64,000 nt of DNA from Chloroflexota bacterium (GCA_022826725.1 JAJDUF010000020.1:87178-151177); one strand, 5' to 3'; positions 26,237 through 34,845 are shown, counted from the first letter of the stretch. Notes: generated from the letters alone by a model not told the origin. Numbers and translations: made by a program.

Positions 26237-26914
26237 ATGACGAGATACCTCGTTGGCGGCCTGTTAGTCATCGCATCCGCGTTGTCCGTGCTGGCACTCC
26301 TGTACGCGAGGCGTCAGGCAGTAGACGAACCCTCATTCCAGGTCCTCCGGCAGGATGGTGACATCGAAATCCGCGAGTACCGCGGTTACGCCCTAGCCGA
26401 AATCACCGTCTCAGCTGGTTTCAACGCGGCAACACAGAGAGCGTTTACGCCGCTCTTCAACTACATCTCAGGAGCCAATCGCAGCCGAGCGAAGATAGAT
26501 ATGACCGCGCCGGTACTCGTCGAGCCGGCCTCCGAGAAGATCGAGATGACGGCGCCCGTCCTGGTCGAACCTCGGCGCACAACCGGCCCGGACGCTGGAC
26601 AATCACTGACCGGCAATGAGATCAGCGCGTGGTCAATCGCGTTCATCCTCCCCGAAGAGTACACCGCCGACAACGCGCCTCTGCCAAATGACTCCCGCGT
26701 CACGATCCGCGACGTTGACCAACATCGCGTCGCAGTCATTCGCTTCAGCGGCCGGTTCAACGAACGGGCAGCCGAGGAGCACCGCCTCGAACTGGCCGAT
26801 TGGCTCGCCGCCCAAAGCCTAGAACACGCCGCCGACTGGCGGGTCGCCGGCTACAATCCGCCATTCACACTGCCGGCAATGCGCCGGAACGAAGTGCTCG
26901 TGACGCTGCGATAG
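26237..26914 (+). CDS. SOUL-family heme-binding protein, membrane-anchored
   Basis: A 225-residue protein. Residues 1-~26 are a signal or membrane anchor (YLVGGLLVIASALSVLALLY). The rest matches the SOUL/HEBP family: FQVLRQDGDIEIREYRGYALAE, NAATQRAFTPLFNYISGANR, KIDMTAPVL, a later WSIAFILPEEYT, and the C-terminal NPPFTLPAMRRNEVLVTL. The MTAPV segment is duplicated (KIDMTAPVLVEP and KIEMTAPVLVEP, 16 residues apart). Relatives bind tetrapyrroles; a heme role in the envelope is plausible but unproven. AAGGGG lies 10-12 bases before the start. Confidence 0.85.
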   Translation: MTRYLVGGLLVIASALSVLALLYARRQAVDEPSFQVLRQDGDIEIREYRGYALAEITVSAGFNAATQRAFTPLFNYISGANRSRAKIDMTAPVLVEPASEKIEMTAPVLVEPRRTTGPDAGQSLTGNEISAWSIAFILPEEYTADNAPLPNDSRVTIRDVDQHRVAVIRFSGRFNERAAEEHRLELADWLAAQSLEHAADWRVAGYNPPFTLPAMRRNEVLVTLR

Positions 26915-27010
26915 CCCCCGCTGACCGTGATGTAGCCCTTGGGCACAGGTCTCATCTCTCTTGCCCACATGGGCATCGGTCCCAAGCCCCTCAGACGAGT
27001 TGACAGCACC

Positions 27011-28318
27011 CTACAAGAGGCCGGACAGCAGCGTCGCCAGGCCCAAGAAGCTCAAGAAACCCATGATGTCGGTGATGGTCGTGAGGAAAATCGAGGACGA
27101 CTGGGCGGGGTCCTGCCGCAGGGCCGTGAGCACCATCGGTACGCCAGCGCCGGCGAGGCCGGCAATCATCATCGAAACCACCATCGCCAGGCCGATCACC
27201 AGACACAGGCCCCACGACTGACTCCAGACGAACACCCCAATCACCGTCACCAGCGCGACAGCGCAACCGTTCAGAGTGCCGGTGCTCACTTCCTTCAGCG
27301 CAATCCGCGGCCAGTGGCGCAGATGGATTTCTCGCAGCGCCAGCCCCCGGAGCGTCACCGCTAACGCCTGTGCGCCGGTGTTGCCGGACTGTCCGGCCAC
27401 GACCGGTAACAGCACCGCCAACGCCGTGAATTGGGCAATGGTCCCCTCGAAGAGGCCCACGACCGCAGCCGCCAAGAAGGCCGTCACGAGGTTGATTTGC
27501 AGCCACGGCAAGCGCTTGCGGACCGCAAAAACCAGCGGTGACAGCGCCCGCTCTTCCTTGCCGGCACCCACGAGTGTCTGCATATCGGCGCTGGCTTCCT
27601 CTTCCGTGACCTCGACCAGCGCCGCATACCGGATCACTCCCAGTAGCTTGCCCTCGAAATCCACGACCGGCAGGCTCGTCAAACGATGGTGGGTTAGTGC
27701 TTCGACCACTTCCTCGCGCGGTGCTACGGCCAGCACGCTGACCCGTGCTCCCGGCGCCAGCCCACCCAACTGCTCGTCCGGAGTGGCAAGGAGCAACTGT
27801 TGCAGCGCAACTGTGCCGGCAAACCGGCTCTCCGAATCTACGAGGTAGACATTCAGCACCAGTTCTCGTGGCAACGTCCGCAGTCGGGCGATAGCGTCGC
27901 TGACCGTTGTCTCCGGGCGGAATACCGCAATACGCACATCCATGAACTGGCCCGCCGAGTCGGTCGGATAGCTCATCTGTGTCCGCAGATCGCTGGCGAG
28001 GCGCTGGTCCAGTGCGGCCAATAGCTCGTTTTGGGTCTCCGTATCGAGGCTGGCCAAAAGGGCCGCGGCCCGCGTGGGGTCCATCACCGGGAGCAGCCGG
28101 GACACCGTCTCCTGGTCCGCCGCAGCGAGCAAGCGGGCGGCGACATCAGGAGTCAGCCGCTCCACGACGGCGGCGGCCACCGGCGCCGCAGCGGTGCGGA
28201 GCACGCCCAGGACCTCGTCCACCGGCTGGTTTTCGAGTAGCGCGGCGGCTTCTGCCGGATGGGCGCGCAGGTACTCCTGCGCGAGCCGTTGCCGGCCTGG
28301 CGACTCACTCACCGTCAT
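27011..28318 (-). CDS. mgtE: Magnesium transporter MgtE
   Basis: A 435-residue MgtE channel. The N-terminal helical Mg-sensing domain (HPAEAAALLENQPVDEVLGV) spans ~10-120 and a CBS pair ~125-250 (FRPETTVSDAIARLR and REEVVEALTHHRLTSLPVVD). Five transmembrane helices fill ~280-435, including PVVAGQSGNTGAQALAVTLR with the conserved GNxGxQ of the pore. It admits Mg2+ when cytoplasmic Mg is low. The start at 28318 overlaps the end of the upstream paralogue by 14 bases, a sign of translational coupling; the longer open frame to 28438 has no support. It is the last gene of a three-gene operon with an MscS-like channel. Confidence 0.93.
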   Translation of the reverse strand: MTVSESPGRQRLAQEYLRAHPAEAAALLENQPVDEVLGVLRTAAAPVAAAVVERLTPDVAARLLAAADQETVSRLLPVMDPTRAAALLASLDTETQNELLAALDQRLASDLRTQMSYPTDSAGQFMDVRIAVFRPETTVSDAIARLRTLPRELVLNVYLVDSESRFAGTVALQQLLLATPDEQLGGLAPGARVSVLAVAPREEVVEALTHHRLTSLPVVDFEGKLLGVIRYAALVEVTEEEASADMQTLVGAGKEERALSPLVFAVRKRLPWLQINLVTAFLAAAVVGLFEGTIAQFTALAVLLPVVAGQSGNTGAQALAVTLRGLALREIHLRHWPRIALKEVSTGTLNGCAVALVTVIGVFVWSQSWGLCLVIGLAMVVSMMIAGLAGAGVPMVLTALRQDPAQSSSIFLTTITDIMGFLSFLGLATLLSGLL

Positions 28319-29177
28319 GCTCCGACAGCCTCTTGTCCATCGTCGGCCCGGGGGCACCACCCTGGCTGCTGAAGAGCCGACCCATGCCGGCCCAGTACAC
28401 CTCAGCCAGCGTGAGGCCAAGCGCCAGCGCACCCCCAAGATCCCCGCCCCTTTCCGGTGCAGCGGTCAATCGCCGGAGTGTGTCATGCCGTAGCACACCG
28501 ACATATCTATCCCCAGTAGCTACCACTGGCAACGCATGGACCTGCCGCCAACCTGGGTGTGACAGGATTGCAGCACGGTCGGCCCACACCGATACACGGA
28601 ACACGTCGGTCTGCATCAGCATCGCCACCGGCTCTTCAGGAGCAGCACACAGCAGGTCCCGGAGATCGAGTACACCGACCAGCCGCTGCTCGCGGTCAAT
28701 GACGTAGATGTAGTAATGGAGGCGGACACGTGGGATGCTGCGGAGGTGAGTCAAAGCCTCGCCCACGCTGAGGTCGTTGGGGACGGCCGGAACGAAGGGG
28801 TCTGCCATGGCGCCGGCGGTACCCTCCGGAAAGCGCAAGATGCGGAGCAACGCCTGCGCCGGTTGGGGTGGGACCGCTGCGATAATCGCTTCCCGCGTCT
28901 GTTCGGCCAACAACCGCAACAGCTGCGCCGCTACTACAACGTCGAGTTGTGCAGCCGTCGCTCCAGCGTGCGCGACGGGCATGGCGGCCAGGATCGCTAC
29001 GGCACTGTCCGGGACGCAGCGCCCTAGTACTGCCGCCGTCGCCGCGGCATCGAGCACACTCAGTGCCTCGGTAGCTTCCTCTGCCGACAGCCTCTCCAGG
29101 AGACGCGCCGCCTCGTCGGGATGCCGTATACAATACGCCTCCGACAACTGGCGCTCCTGGCGGACCACCGGTTCCAC
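28305..29177 (-). CDS. Soluble MgtE-like protein: MgtE N-domain plus CBS pair, no channel
   Basis: A 290-residue paralogue of the cytoplasmic half of MgtE. Residues ~10-120 are the superhelical N domain (HPDEAARLLERLSAEEATEA) and ~125-245 the CBS pair (VPNDLSVGEALTHLRSIPR, then LHYYIYVIDREQRLVGVLD). The MgtE pore region is absent: the last ~50 residues contain no GNxGxQ motif and only one weakly hydrophobic stretch (LGGALALGLTLAEVYWAGM). It is encoded between an MscS-like channel (one base away) and full-length MgtE (14-base overlap). It may be a Mg2+ or nucleotide sensor that modulates one of the two, but that is inference. Confidence 0.75.
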   Translation of the reverse strand: MEPVVRQERQLSEAYCIRHPDEAARLLERLSAEEATEALSVLDAAATAAVLGRCVPDSAVAILAAMPVAHAGATAAQLDVVVAAQLLRLLAEQTREAIIAAVPPQPAQALLRILRFPEGTAGAMADPFVPAVPNDLSVGEALTHLRSIPRVRLHYYIYVIDREQRLVGVLDLRDLLCAAPEEPVAMLMQTDVFRVSVWADRAAILSHPGWRQVHALPVVATGDRYVGVLRHDTLRRLTAAPERGGDLGGALALGLTLAEVYWAGMGRLFSSQGGAPGPTMDKRLSEHDGE

Positions 29178-29178
29178 G

Positions 29179-30009
29179 TCACTCTCCCCTGGGCAGCAAG
29201 ACCGACGGCTCTTCGCTGAACTTGCGAGCGGGAACCAGCACCCGTCCCTCAGCGGACTCGATCAGCACCGCCGTTTGGGTGATCTCGACGATGCGACCGG
29301 TCGTGGCCCCGATCTGCACGGCATCGCCGACGCGGTAGGCTTGCTGGACATAGTGGGCAGCAATGACGTTGCCGGCCACCGGTCCGGCCCCCAGCGCGAA
29401 AGCCAGCGCTGCACCGGCGAGCAGCGCGCCGCCGGTCACGGTGACCATGAGCGTGAGTGGTCCGGTATCAATGCCCAACTGGCTGGCACCGGTCACCGCA
29501 GCAATCAGAACCACCGCCATCTGCGCCGCGCGGCCCAGCAGCACGGCATAGGACAGGCCCGCGGAGTTGGCGACCTCGCTGACGAGACCGCGGACGAGGT
29601 TGCCAGCGAGCAGGCCGGCGAAGAGTACCACCACTGCCGAGAGAACACTGGGCAAGTACGTGGCGAAACCGCTCAGGAGCAGACTCAACACATTCAGGCC
29701 CAACACCTCCACCGCCGCTGTGAGAAACAGCAGCAACACCACCCAAAACACGACTGCCCCGATGAAGGGAGGGGCCGCCTGCGGCAGGCCGAGCCGAGCC
29801 ATGATGCGCCGACCCCGGTCATTCCTCGTGAGCCACGCCATTCCGCCACCGACCAAGCGGGTACTCCACGCTTGCAACAGACGGGCGAGCACCCAACCGG
29901 CGAGGAGGAGGAGGATTCCCGCGAGCAGACTCGGCAGATACTCCGTGAGACTACCGATGAGCCGGGCAACGAGGTCTTCCAGGGCATCGAGCGGTCGAGA
30001 CAAGTCCAT
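29179..30009 (-). CDS. Mechanosensitive ion channel family protein (MscS/CmpX-like)
   Basis: A 276-residue membrane protein with about five helices. Paired 'TM_helix' repeats (LPSLLAGILLLLAGWVLARL and LPSVLSAVVVLFAGLLAGNL) mark the CmpX-type branch of the MscS family. The final helix is Gly/Ala-rich (GGALLAGAALAFALGAGPVA), like the MscS pore helix, and a short beta domain follows (YRVGDAVQIGATTGRIVEIT). It likely opens under membrane tension to release solutes. GGAGG lies four bases before the ATG. First gene of an operon with the MgtE-like sensor and MgtE, which suggests a link between ion homeostasis and turgor. Confidence 0.85.
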   Translation of the reverse strand: MDLSRPLDALEDLVARLIGSLTEYLPSLLAGILLLLAGWVLARLLQAWSTRLVGGGMAWLTRNDRGRRIMARLGLPQAAPPFIGAVVFWVVLLLFLTAAVEVLGLNVLSLLLSGFATYLPSVLSAVVVLFAGLLAGNLVRGLVSEVANSAGLSYAVLLGRAAQMAVVLIAAVTGASQLGIDTGPLTLMVTVTGGALLAGAALAFALGAGPVAGNVIAAHYVQQAYRVGDAVQIGATTGRIVEITQTAVLIESAEGRVLVPARKFSEEPSVLLPRGE

Positions 30010-30106
30010 GGTGGCCTCCGAAAGGACATTGTAACCAGGTCATATCGGACTGCAACCGGCACCCGGCCTCACCCCTGGCCCGGCTCATGCTTGGTCCGCC
30101 CCCCGC

Positions 30107-31930
30107 TCAGAACGGCCAGACCAGCGGAACGACCACGAGCGAGACGGTCAGCAGCAGCAGCACCAGCGGCGTCCCGGCCCGAGCGAAATCGAAAAAGCGA
30201 TAGCCGCCGGGGGCGTATACGATGATGCTGGTCTGATGGCCGATGGGGGTCATAAAGGCGGTCGAGGTGGCAATGGCCAGGGTGACTACGAATGGATACG
30301 GGCTGACGCCCAGTGTCCCGGCAACCGTGATGGCCACCGGCGCGAGCAGCACCGTCGCGGCGGCATTGGACATCACCTGCGTCAGCAGCGTGGCCACGAG
30401 GTAGAGCGCCGCGAGCACCACGAGCGGCCCCCAGGCGCCGGTCCAGGCCACCAGCTGATCGGCGATGAACGTCGCGGTGCCGGTTACCTCTAGAGCCGTA
30501 CCCAAGGGGAGCGTACCGGCGATGAGCACGACGGAGTGCCATTCGACCGAACGATAGAGGCGGCCCGGCTGGACGCAGCCGGTCACCACCATGGCGACAA
30601 CGCCCAGCAGGCCCGCGACGGCAATGTGCAGCACGCCCGACGCAGCCAATAACACTACGCCCGCCATAATGCCGGCGGCGGTCAGCGTGCGTCGCGCGCC
30701 GGTATCGGTCGGCTCGACGGTATCCAGCGGCAATAATCCCTGCGTTGCGGCGAGCGCAGCGAGCCGCTCCGAAGAACCGCGCAGCAGGAGGACGTCGCCC
30801 TGCGCCAACGCCACGTCGGTCAAGCGCGTGTGGATCGCCTGTCCACGCCGCCAGATGCCGAGCACGGAAACGCCAAACCGCGTGCGGAAGTTCGCCTGCA
30901 CGACCGTTTGGTGCAGGAAACTAGCGCCGGGCACGACGACGGCTTCCAGCATGGTGACTTCGCCGCTGGTCAGCGGGGCATCCGAATTCGCCATTTCGAG
31001 CAGGTCCAGTTGCCCGGTTTGGACGAGCTTTAGCACGTCGGCCTGCTGGCCGTTGACGACGACGGTATCGCCCACTTGCAGCACGTCGTGCCGCGATGGG
31101 AAGCGATTGATGATGGTCCCGGAATGGATCCTGACGACCTGGAGGCCGTAGCGTTCGGAAATGCCGCTCTCGGCGAGCGTCTTACCATTCAGCGGGGAGT
31201 CTTCAGGCACACTCAGTTCGGCGAGGTAGCGGCGCAACTCCCGCGCGGCGCTCGGATCGGTGGGGCTGGGTCGGATCGGTAAGAGCCAGCGTCCGGCGAC
31301 GGCAAAATAGAGCACGCCGGTGGCCAAGACGGCGATTCCGGTGGGGAGGAAGTCGAATACCTGCAACGGGGCGTGACCGCTGTCGGTGAGTGCCTGGCTG
31401 ACCAGCAGGTTTGGCGGCGTACCGATAAGCGTCAGGTTGCCGCCGAGCATTGATCCGAAGGCCAAGGGGATCAGCAGACGGCTGGGTGCAATGCGGCTTT
31501 GCGCGCCGATAGCCAGCACCGCCGGCAGCAGGATGGCCATGGCGCCGACGTTGTTCATCACCGCCGAGAGCAGGCCCACGGTAACGATGACCAGCAGCGT
31601 CAGCCAGGCGGCACTGCGGCCGGCCACACGCTGCAGGCCGGCAGCGATGCGGTGCGCCACGCCGGCGCGTACCAGTCCGTGGCTGAGGATGAACATGGCC
31701 ACTACGGTCAGTACCGCCGGATTGGCGAACCCGGCGAGTGCCTGCTCCACACTGAGGAGGCCGTAGCGCGCCAGGACAAAACCGCCATCGGGACTACGCT
31801 TGAAGACCGGCACCGTCACCAGAATGACCAGCACCAGCAATGCTACGATGTCCGCCGGCAGCCGTTCAGTGGCGAACAGCACCAGCACCACCACCAAGAT
31901 GATGAAGACCAGGACGATCTCCGCCGTCAC
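30107..31930 (-). CDS. SLC13/DASS-type anion transporter with central TrkA-C (RCK_C) domains
   Basis: A 607-residue permease with ~11 hydrophobic segments. Family motifs include VMNNVGAMAILLPAVLAIG, GSMLGGNLTLIGTPPNLLVS and, in the second half, MSNAAATVLLAPVAITVAG; these are the paired substrate/Na+ binding loops of divalent-anion transporters. Residues ~220-390 hold two soluble TrkA-C-like domains (SPLNGKTLAESGISERYGL and GASFLHQTVVQANFRTRFG), as in bacterial SLC13 proteins annotated for sulphate, phosphate or dicarboxylates. The substrate is not determined. The start is GTG at 31930 with AAGGAAAG upstream. Only 30 bases separate it from the divergent YihY gene. Confidence 0.85.
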   Translation of the reverse strand: MTAEIVLVFIILVVVLVLFATERLPADIVALLVLVILVTVPVFKRSPDGGFVLARYGLLSVEQALAGFANPAVLTVVAMFILSHGLVRAGVAHRIAAGLQRVAGRSAAWLTLLVIVTVGLLSAVMNNVGAMAILLPAVLAIGAQSRIAPSRLLIPLAFGSMLGGNLTLIGTPPNLLVSQALTDSGHAPLQVFDFLPTGIAVLATGVLYFAVAGRWLLPIRPSPTDPSAARELRRYLAELSVPEDSPLNGKTLAESGISERYGLQVVRIHSGTIINRFPSRHDVLQVGDTVVVNGQQADVLKLVQTGQLDLLEMANSDAPLTSGEVTMLEAVVVPGASFLHQTVVQANFRTRFGVSVLGIWRRGQAIHTRLTDVALAQGDVLLLRGSSERLAALAATQGLLPLDTVEPTDTGARRTLTAAGIMAGVVLLAASGVLHIAVAGLLGVVAMVVTGCVQPGRLYRSVEWHSVVLIAGTLPLGTALEVTGTATFIADQLVAWTGAWGPLVVLAALYLVATLLTQVMSNAAATVLLAPVAITVAGTLGVSPYPFVVTLAIATSTAFMTPIGHQTSIIVYAPGGYRFFDFARAGTPLVLLLLTVSLVVVPLVWPF

Positions 31931-31960
31931 AAGCGATCTTTCCTTACTTAGCGTTTACCC

Positions 31961-32830
31961 ATGAACACCGACCGGCAACCACAGTCCCCCGGCCGCCGGC
32001 TCTCGACCACCGGCCACTGGCTCCTGGCGCTGGTCCTGGGAACCAGCCGGCGGTTTCGGGCACACGACTGCCTGCTCCTCGCCGCCGGGTTGGCCTTCTA
32101 CACCATCTTATCGCTATTCCCGCTGCTACTCGGCGTAACTGCCATCTTTGGGCCCCTGTTGGCAGGCACCGACCTCCAGCAGCAACTCATCGCCTCAGTA
32201 GGAAACGCCTTCCCGGGGTCCGCCGACCTCATTACTCGCACCTTCAACGAGGTCGCTCGCGGCCAGCGCACCATCGGCGTCGTATCGCTCGTCACGCTCA
32301 TCCTATCGGCTAGCCAGATATTCGTGGGCATCAGACGCGCGCTGAACCGCGCCTGGGGCGTCGCCCACACCCACTCCTTTATTCGCCGCCGGCTGCTGGA
32401 AGCGGCGATGCTTGGCAGCGTAGCCCTGCTCGTCATCGCCTCTTGGGCAGCCGTCTCGCTCTTCTCCGTCATCCGACCGCTGTTGCCGGCCAACCTAGCA
32501 GTGCTGGGTACCGGCCCGGTGGCCGTCGCAGCCGCCGCTCTGACCTCGTTCACCCTATCGTTCGGCGTCTTTGCCCTCCTGTACCGGTACGTTCCCAACG
32601 CCGGCCCGACCTGGGCGGACGTCCGCCTCGGTGCCTTGTTTGCCGCCATCATGTTCGAGGCCAGCAAATACGCCTTCAGCTGGTACCTGACCAGCTTTGC
32701 CCGCTATTCGCTGATCTATGGCTCGCTCGGCACCACCATCGTCTTCCTGATGTGGTCCTACCTCTCCGCGCTTATCCTGCTCCTCGGCGCCGAGCTAACC
32801 GCCGAATACGCCCGCCTCCGCCGCCAATAG
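31961..32830 (+). CDS. YihY/virulence factor BrkB family membrane protein
   Basis: A 289-residue protein with six hydrophobic segments and family motifs LLAAGLAFYTILSLFPLLL near the start, IFVGIRRALNRAWGV in the middle, YRYVPNAGPTWADVRLGALF, and a C-terminal YGSLGTTIVFLMWSYLSALI then LLLGAELTAEYAR. Once annotated as ribonuclease BN, the family has no proven enzymatic role and may be transporters. There is no clear ribosome binding site before ATG 31961. It is divergent from the SLC13-type gene across just 30 bases, so their promoters must overlap or extend into coding sequence. Confidence 0.88.
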   Translation: MNTDRQPQSPGRRLSTTGHWLLALVLGTSRRFRAHDCLLLAAGLAFYTILSLFPLLLGVTAIFGPLLAGTDLQQQLIASVGNAFPGSADLITRTFNEVARGQRTIGVVSLVTLILSASQIFVGIRRALNRAWGVAHTHSFIRRRLLEAAMLGSVALLVIASWAAVSLFSVIRPLLPANLAVLGTGPVAVAAAALTSFTLSFGVFALLYRYVPNAGPTWADVRLGALFAAIMFEASKYAFSWYLTSFARYSLIYGSLGTTIVFLMWSYLSALILLLGAELTAEYARLRRQ

Positions 32831-32851
32831 CCATCAGCCACCAGCCGGAAA

Positions 32852-32879
32852 CGTCATTGCGGCGCAGGCCGCAATCCAG
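32852..32879 (+). repeat. Degenerate Rep-C palindrome
   Basis: CATTGCGGCGCAGGCCGCAAT is a diverged Rep-C element with GTCATT and ATCCAGC flanks. It lies just after the YihY gene and just before the truncated DUF4352-like frame, at a place where the 5' part of that gene is missing. Confidence 0.55.
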
Positions 32880-32929
32880 CCTCCTCCGACGCCGGCCAGA
32901 ACAACGGTAGCGCGGCACGCATCCGCCCC

Positions 32930-33355
32930 TTGACAAAAAGCCCCCCGCCCCGGATACTCAGAGCGGACTTCTCCAACGGTTGGCGTATCACCGTGCTCTC
33001 GGCCATCCCGAAAGCGAATAGTCAAGTCGCAGCGGAAAATCGATTCAACGATCCTCCGCAGGCCGGGCACCAGTTCTTCATGGTGCGGCTGGCGGTTACA
33101 CACATCGGGGCTGCCTCGAAGAGCTTCTGGCTTGATGGAAGACTCCGGACTGTGGGCGGCTCAAACGTGGCCTATTCGGGCGGGTGTGGGGTCATCCCCG
33201 ACGACCTTCCCGATCTTCAAGAGGTCTTCAGCGGAGGAACTATCGTGGGTAATTCCTGCTGGGAAATCCGTGCTGCAGATGCTGGTTCCTTGGCCCTGTA
33301 CTACGAGCCGGACTTCGTTCCGCGCGCTGAGCGGCGCTACTTCTCACTGCGGTAA
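32930..33355 (+). CDS. DUF4352-like extracellular domain protein, probably 5'-truncated
   Basis: About 141 residues from a TTG codon without ribosome binding site. From WRITVLSAIP on, the sequence looks like a DUF4352/Telokin-like immunoglobulin-fold domain: NRFNDPPQAGHQFFMVRLAV, SFWLDGRLRTVGGSNVAYSG, CGVIPDDLPDLQEVFSGGTI and a final Cys-containing strand. Such proteins are normally lipoproteins or secreted, with a signal peptide and linker before this domain. Here those are missing and the region upstream is a degenerate Rep-C repeat. I read it as a truncated remnant, perhaps not translated. Confidence 0.5.
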   Translation: MTKSPPPRILRADFSNGWRITVLSAIPKANSQVAAENRFNDPPQAGHQFFMVRLAVTHIGAASKSFWLDGRLRTVGGSNVAYSGGCGVIPDDLPDLQEVFSGGTIVGNSCWEIRAADAGSLALYYEPDFVPRAERRYFSLR

Positions 33356-33419
33356 GAGTCGGTAGTGCTGATCCACGAGACAGGCATTGCGGAGGGATCG
33401 AGCACAGAAAGGAGTGCCC

Positions 33420-34211
33420 ATGTCACAGGAACCCACAGGTACGTCACAGTCGCCCCCGGCCGCACCACAACAGACCACTGAGAGTCTCGGGATCGAGCAG
33501 GTTGACGAGGGGCAGAACACCACAATCCTGGCCCAAGTCGCCAAGGATGTTCGCATGATCCTGACCCCCAACGAGACCATCGCGTACATCGCGCACCAAA
33601 ACCGGACGGCCTTCGGTCAACGGAGGGATGCAGCGGTCGCTACCAACAACCGCATTATTATCTATCGGCCCCATAGGTTTGGTCGGCTCGAATTCCACGA
33701 TTTCTTGTGGGAAGACGTGCGAGATGTGACTATTGCCGAGAAAGTTTGGTCGAGTCAGTTCACCTGTGTTACAACCGACGACCGCACGCTCCAACTCGGC
33801 GGGCTGGTCAAGGAGCAAGCCCGGACGCTGTACGCCTTCTGCCAACAGAAAGAGCAGGAATGGCGTGAGCGGCGCCGCGTGCGTCAGATGGAAGAAGAGC
33901 GGGCGCGCGCCGGCGGCCCGTTTTGGGCCGGTAAGTTGAGGAGACTGCGTGCCCCCGGCCCCTCTCCATCGCCGAGCGATAGAGAGGGGGTGCCGGAGGG
34001 GGCTGTCCGTTGCAGCTTCGGCTCCCGCAATCCTGGAAGCTCAGAAGGGCATGTCTCCAAGCGTAAAGCGATCTTGGGAATCTTGCAGTATAAAGAACTC
34101 ACGACCGGTGATTCGGTGCAGGTGTTCAGCCACTCCTGGGCCATATGCGGACGGGTATGTCCCATTAAACCCGAAACTTTCGCTTACCTCTCGGTTGTCG
34201 TTGAAAGCTGA
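33420..34211 (+). CDS. Bacterial PH-domain-like protein with repeat-derived C-terminal read-through
   Basis: Starts at 33420 with AAAGGAG six bases upstream. Residues ~1-45 are a low-complexity Ser/Thr/Gln/Pro-rich leader. Residues ~46-150 look like a bacterial pleckstrin-homology domain (ILTPNETIAYIAHQNRTAFG, AAVATNNRIIIYRPHRFGRL, EFHDFLWEDVRDVTIAE) followed by a basic coiled coil. From about residue 178 the frame passes through a Rep-A palindrome (33952-33996) and then runs antisense through the last 170 bases of the TIR gene. The natural C-terminus has probably been lost through insertion of the repeat or a rearrangement. Function unknown; PH folds in bacteria bind proteins or membranes. 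Confidence 0.6.
   Translation: MSQEPTGTSQSPPAAPQQTTESLGIEQVDEGQNTTILAQVAKDVRMILTPNETIAYIAHQNRTAFGQRRDAAVATNNRIIIYRPHRFGRLEFHDFLWEDVRDVTIAEKVWSSQFTCVTTDDRTLQLGGLVKEQARTLYAFCQQKEQEWRERRRVRQMEEERARAGGPFWAGKLRRLRAPGPSPSPSDREGVPEGAVRCSFGSRNPGSSEGHVSKRKAILGILQYKELTTGDSVQVFSHSWAICGRVCPIKPETFAYLSVVVES
33952..33996 (-). repeat. Rep-A palindrome inside a coding frame
   Basis: CCCCTCTCCATCGCCGAGCG pairs with the following GATAGAGAGGGGG, with the Rep-A tail in reverse orientation upstream (CCCCCGGCC). It lies within the open frame of the PH-domain protein and marks the point where that frame stops looking like protein. Confidence 0.7.
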
Positions 34212-34730
34212 CACAAGCCTGTCTGTTTGCTCATCCGTAAGTTGTGATATTTTGGGTAGAATATCGGCAAGCAGATTTGCCGCAGCGAAACTTCGACATT
34301 CGCACATCGCGTTTATGAAGGCGTCTACTACTGATGGATGGCCGATCAGAAGTTCGATGATTTTTCTTGGTGCATCCTCCCAACTACAAGTTAGCGCCTG
34401 ATATCTCCCTATGAATCCATAGGGGTCCATACCCAATCTTACTGAAATGATGGGAACTCTCCGAGCAATTGCGTACCCAATCTCCTGATCCGTCCACTCG
34501 CTGTCGCGAAAACCGTCCGTCAGTAGAGCGACGAACGCATCCATCCTGCTCAACACATCCAAGATTTTATCCTGCCACTCCTTTCCCGGTTGAATATCGG
34601 AGTGAGCTACGAAAGCGGATACCCCATATCTCTCAAGGCCTTTCTTGAGTTCTTGAACCTTTTCCTTCACCTCGGCCCGATGACTAAGGAAGATGGTGTA
34701 ATTCTTGCCACTTGCTTTTTCCTCAGTCAT
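34041..34730 (-). CDS. TIR-domain protein
   Basis: A 229-residue protein. Residues ~10-108 form a TIR domain: YTIFLSHRAEVKEKVQELKK (box 1), then SDIQPGKEWQDKILDVLSRM, VALLTDGFRDSEW and DQEIGYAIARRVPIISVRLG. Glu83, four residues after Trp79, fits the catalytic Glu of NAD-cleaving TIR enzymes. The C-terminal ~110 residues contain DEQTDRLVSAFNDNREVSES then FGFNG, probably a sensing domain. Bacterial TIR proteins often act in antiphage immunity by degrading NAD+ or making cyclic ADP-ribose signals. No ThsA-like, Argonaute or CBASS partner is adjacent. Base composition is visibly more AT-rich than neighbours, indicating acquisition by transfer. A start at M5 (34730) or at 34742 is possible. Confidence 0.82.
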   Translation of the reverse strand: MTEEKASGKNYTIFLSHRAEVKEKVQELKKGLERYGVSAFVAHSDIQPGKEWQDKILDVLSRMDAFVALLTDGFRDSEWTDQEIGYAIARRVPIISVRLGMDPYGFIGRYQALTCSWEDAPRKIIELLIGHPSVVDAFINAMCECRSFAAANLLADILPKISQLTDEQTDRLVSAFNDNREVSESFGFNGTYPSAYGPGVAEHLHRITGREFFILQDSQDRFTLGDMPF

Positions 34731-34845
34731 CCAAATCACCACCCAGCACCCGTTTGGATCCCGTAGACAGCGAGCCGGCCTTCATCTGGAGTCCTCATAA
34801 GGAATCCTATGAGTCTGTACCTCTCCCGGTGCGAGTCGGATGATT

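Noticed and set aside
34041..34730. Thoeris or CBASS system
   Set aside because: The TIR protein has no adjacent ThsA-type SIR2/SLOG effector, nucleotidyltransferase or other partner; only the TIR gene itself is supported.
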